Assembly (NCBI GenBank): GCA_963277665.1
Contig: OY728133.1
Location: 385,219,962-385,283,961, forward strand
DNA: 64,000 nt
Origin: Viscum album
Lineage: Eukaryota; Streptophyta; Magnoliopsida; Santalales; Viscaceae
Direction of reading: 5' to 3'
Made by a program: the position numbers and the translations under genes. The notes under the pieces are model-generated. The model was given only the letters and a program-made list of their open reading frames with translations. It had not been told where the DNA came from and made no database searches. This document shows, piece by piece, positions 61,620 through 64,000 of the stretch (the stretch's first letter is position 1; every line of letters begins with the position of its first letter).

Positions 61620-61889
61620 ATGGCCTCATCTAGTAGAATTTCTCCATACGAAGCCCATTTGTCGGAGCTCAGAAAAGAGGTGGCATCTTTGGGCTTCGCT
61701 CTTGACCAAGCCCACGCTGAACATTATCATGTCAAGTTAGAACGGGACTTCCTATTGGAAAAGTGAAAGTTGATAGATATTACCACTCGAGCGATGTTAT
61801 TCGAGCCACCCCAAGAGTCTGTCACCATCACACACCATACCCTTAGGTCTTATGCAGCTGTTTTAAGGGGTTATGTAACAAATAGCTAG
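61620..61889 (+). pseudogene. Unidentified coding-like ORF of 89 codons with one in-frame TGA
   Basis: The frame starts MASSSRISPYEAHLSELRKE, runs 48 codons to a TGA at 61764-61766 and continues open for 40 more codons to TAG at 61887-61889, ending AAVLRGYVTNS. The first half is rich in Ala, Leu, Glu and His with heptad-like spacing, suggesting a short coiled coil or helix. G+C of its first 60 bases is about 46%, far above the surrounding sequence. The ATG has a good context (GCGATGG). The TGA may be a mutated Arg or Trp codon. I do not recognise the protein. It may be a captured host gene piece, an extra ORF of the element, or an older exon. Confidence 0.45.
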
Positions 61890-62727
61890 TATTATGTTCA
61901 TGTACATTATTTTTTTATATAATAATGAATATACTTTCTTGTCATCATTGATAAATTGTAAATAGTTTTTAAAGTACAAATAGTGTTTTTAGTTATTATT
62001 TAATTAAGAATTTTATTTTATTAAATTACGGTATTTTTGAATTAAATAATATTTTAATAAAATATTGTTATTATTAAATTAATTTTTATTAAATATAAAT
62101 GATCTTATAATTTTATGAATGAAATTGTAATTTTTATTAAGGTTTGAAATCCATTTTTGTCAAAACCTGTGAATTTTTGATAAATATCGTTTTTATATTA
62201 AAATGTGAAAATTTACATATTTAGAAAATTATTCTGATAAAATAAATTTTATATCTAGAATCAAGACGTTGAAATTATCCAACGATGAATTTTTCATAAT
62301 TTTCTGAGACAGTCAAATTTTTGGGTAAAACTTAAATATCGTTTAAATATATAATGTGTTTTATGACATCATAATGACCTAGTGGTGGTGTAATAAAATA
62401 CTATAAGCTTTATGTTCGGCCAATATATGTTTTACCAGTAAAATAATGTGATTTTGGGTTTGTTTGACTTACTTTTCAAAGCATAATGGACCCCTCAAGA
62501 CTTATTAAACATCTTGTCTTTTTTAATTATTTTCCATGGGAGTGTGAATCACCTCTACATAAGAAACCTCATTATTTTAAAAAGTTAGGACTTTGACCTT
62601 ATAAAATATTTTTTTCCTCTACACTTTTCCAAAAACCATGCACAAAAACCATAATCTGATTTGTGGTTTGGATTAGTTTAATGTAAGGGGTCCCAAACCC
62701 AAATAACAAAGAATTCACTCACCTTTC

Positions 62728-62739
62728 TTATATAAACCC
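62728..62739 (+). promoter_or_regulatory. TATA box of LTR F'
   Basis: TTATATAAACCC followed by a CT- and CCA-rich leader (62740-62900), a common layout for plant LTR promoters. It is the more likely main promoter of this LTR. Confidence 0.5.
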
Positions 62740-63012
62740 ACCCAAAATCCCACTTCCTCCTCACTCAATGCCTTTGGAGTTCGTCCAACCTCCACCCTAA
62801 TCACTCTAGAATCCTCCCAAGGTGCCCAAGGCTCCCAAGAAGTCTCTCTCATGCCTCTCTCAAGCCTTTGGAAGCACACTTCCAAGTAAGGGTTTTTTCT
62901 TCCTTTCTCATTTTTGTCCAATTTTATTTATGTTTTTTTTTCTTTTAATTTCAATTATGAATGTTTGGGTATCGTTTAGCACCTCCCACATACTTCCCTA
63001 TTTATGTTTTAA

Positions 63013-63282
63013 TGATGGGATACCCCTTTCTCTCTCATTAAATCCCTCCCATGTACACCTGTTACTATACCGAAATTCCGAAAGGAACTACTCTCTCCTC
63101 ATTTACATTCAAGCAATACTTTTGTATCAGGAATCTAAATTCCATTAAAATTGTTTAGACATGTATCTATATGACCTACTTACTTTCTATTACATGTAAA
63201 TATTATGAGTAACCCCTTTCAATCTCATTAACCATTTTTATGAATTCTTATGTCACGCTGTTACGCTGCCGAAATCGCACCG
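63013..63282 (+). repeat. Tandem duplication of about 190-200 bp in LTR F'
   Basis: ACCCCTTTCTCTCTCATTA (63022-63040) recurs as ACCCCTTTCAATCTCATTA (63212-63230), and CTGTTACTATACCGAAATT (63059-63077) as CTGTTACGCTGCCGAAATC (63258-63276). Confidence 0.65.
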
Positions 63283-63544
63283 ATTTTCTATGCCAATGTC
63301 ATTGTGTAGTGCACACCATTCCCATTTCTCCATCAAGGGTATTCACTTTTATGCACATTACTTATTTATTATAAAGTTTCATGTATGAATTCCAAATTCC
63401 TTTATCATGGAATAAATGATTATGTTTTATGAATCCATGTTTTATGATCCATGTGGCACACTTATGCATGAAATGAAATGTTTAAGAAGGGTGCGCCCTT
63501 ATAGCGCTCCAATGCATTGGGTAAAGTATAGTATCATGATATGT

Positions 63545-63660
63545 CATGTGCAATGAGTATTGACTCATGATAATTCAAGTTCAATGAGGGTTTACTCTTG
63601 CTTCATGTGGAATGAGGATTTACTTATGCTCCTTGTGCAATGAGCCTTGGCTCATGCTAA
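63545..63660 (+). repeat. Four-copy minisatellite of hairpin units in LTR F'
   Basis: Units start at about 63545, 63576, 63604 and 63632, a period of about 28-31 bp, with consensus CATGTGCAATGAG, six bases, CTCATGCT. ATGAG and CTCAT form a 5-bp stem; units 1 and 4 are perfect, units 2 and 3 have one or two mismatches. Confidence 0.7.
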
Positions 63661-64000
63661 TTCCATGTTAAGTGTTGTTGCCACATTTCCATGTTATGAT
63701 TATCATGCTTTATCATGCCTTTATGTTCATGTTTCTCTTGTACTCTATTGATATGCCTATTTTCTAACATTTATTGTACTCATCATGTATTCTATGTTTA
63801 TTCCCTTACTGGGCTTTATAGATCACCCCTTTTCTTATGCATGTCTCCAGGTTATCCCATGCAATGCTAAGTACGAGGGAATGTAGTGGTCATGTAAAGG
63901 AAGTTTTCAATAAAGATGTTGTATTTCATGTTTTAAGTTGTTATTTAATGATCCTAAGCCCCAATGAAAATATAAATATCGATCATCCATGTTGTATCAT

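Larger units (their letters stand above)
61415..64000 (+). mobile_element. LTR F' of a plus-strand gypsy-type element, runs off the window
   Basis: It begins TGTAACGACC, the typical gypsy LTR start. Near its far end it has the TTCCCTTACTGGGC box (63797), shared with fragment F at 1500. It contains a TATA box with a pyrimidine-rich leader (62728 onward), an internal duplication with CTGTTAC..CCGAAAT boxes and a hairpin minisatellite. The purine-rich GGGAGGTGGAGGA just before it could be a polypurine tract, but the flank is E's LTR, so a 5' LTR edge is more likely. The 108-codon frame at 62822-63148 is hydrophobic, low in complexity and unsupported. Confidence 0.65.

Noticed and set aside
62822..63148. 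Plus-strand open frame of 108 codons
   Set aside because: It lies in the pyrimidine-rich leader of LTR F' and is hydrophobic and low in complexity, as CT-rich DNA produces by chance.

Overview
This window is repeat-dense, very AT-rich plant nuclear DNA. I find no intact host gene, tRNA, rRNA or CRISPR array. Nearly all of it is old, nested LTR retrotransposons. Most are Ty3/gypsy elements with very long LTRs, Met-tRNA-type primer-binding sites (TGGTATCAGAG or decayed forms), G-rich polypurine tracts and a chromodomain-like pol end. These traits suggest the Tekay/Del chromoviruses of large plant genomes. Two Ty1/copia fragments lie in the middle. The host species cannot be named from the sequence; a large-genome plant is all I can support.

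Layout, left to right: an LTR fragment F (about 560-1610); gypsy element B on the minus strand (right end 12022, left end unclear), with gag, protease, reverse transcriptase, RNase H and integrase end all recognisable; gypsy element A on the plus strand (12023-21079), whose 5' LTR is cut by B; gypsy fragment G1 on the minus strand (21080-23949), interrupted by the edge of another LTR, G2 (23950-25159); an Angela-like copia element H on the minus strand (25160-29258) with a perfect 5-bp target duplication TAATT; a plus-strand copia fragment K (29259 to about 31630); gypsy element C on the minus strand (about 31630-38990); an orphan 330-bp segment; gypsy element E on the minus strand (from 39321), cut by the complete minus-strand element D (48831-61295, target duplication CATTT) and resuming at 61301; and a plus-strand LTR F' (61415 to beyond the window) that contains a GC-richer, coding-like stretch behind a TATA box.

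The insertion order can be read directly. D jumped into E's 5' LTR, because E sequence continues on both sides of D. F' then cut E's remaining LTR. E appears to have jumped into or beside C. H jumped into older repeat sequence. B jumped into A's 5' LTR.

All coding regions are pseudogenes. Premature stops fall largely where the family has Trp, Gln or Arg, and key Cys/His codons have become Tyr, as expected from long-term deamination of methylated cytosine. D and E have LTRs longer than their interiors and no recognisable reverse transcriptase, so they look like non-autonomous relatives of A, B and C. The least expected signals are a set of about 190-bp-spaced hairpin-forming units in the LTRs of B, D and E, and the small coding-like segment in F'. 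Domain calls were made by eye from translation against remembered family motifs; boundaries given as 'about' are uncertain.
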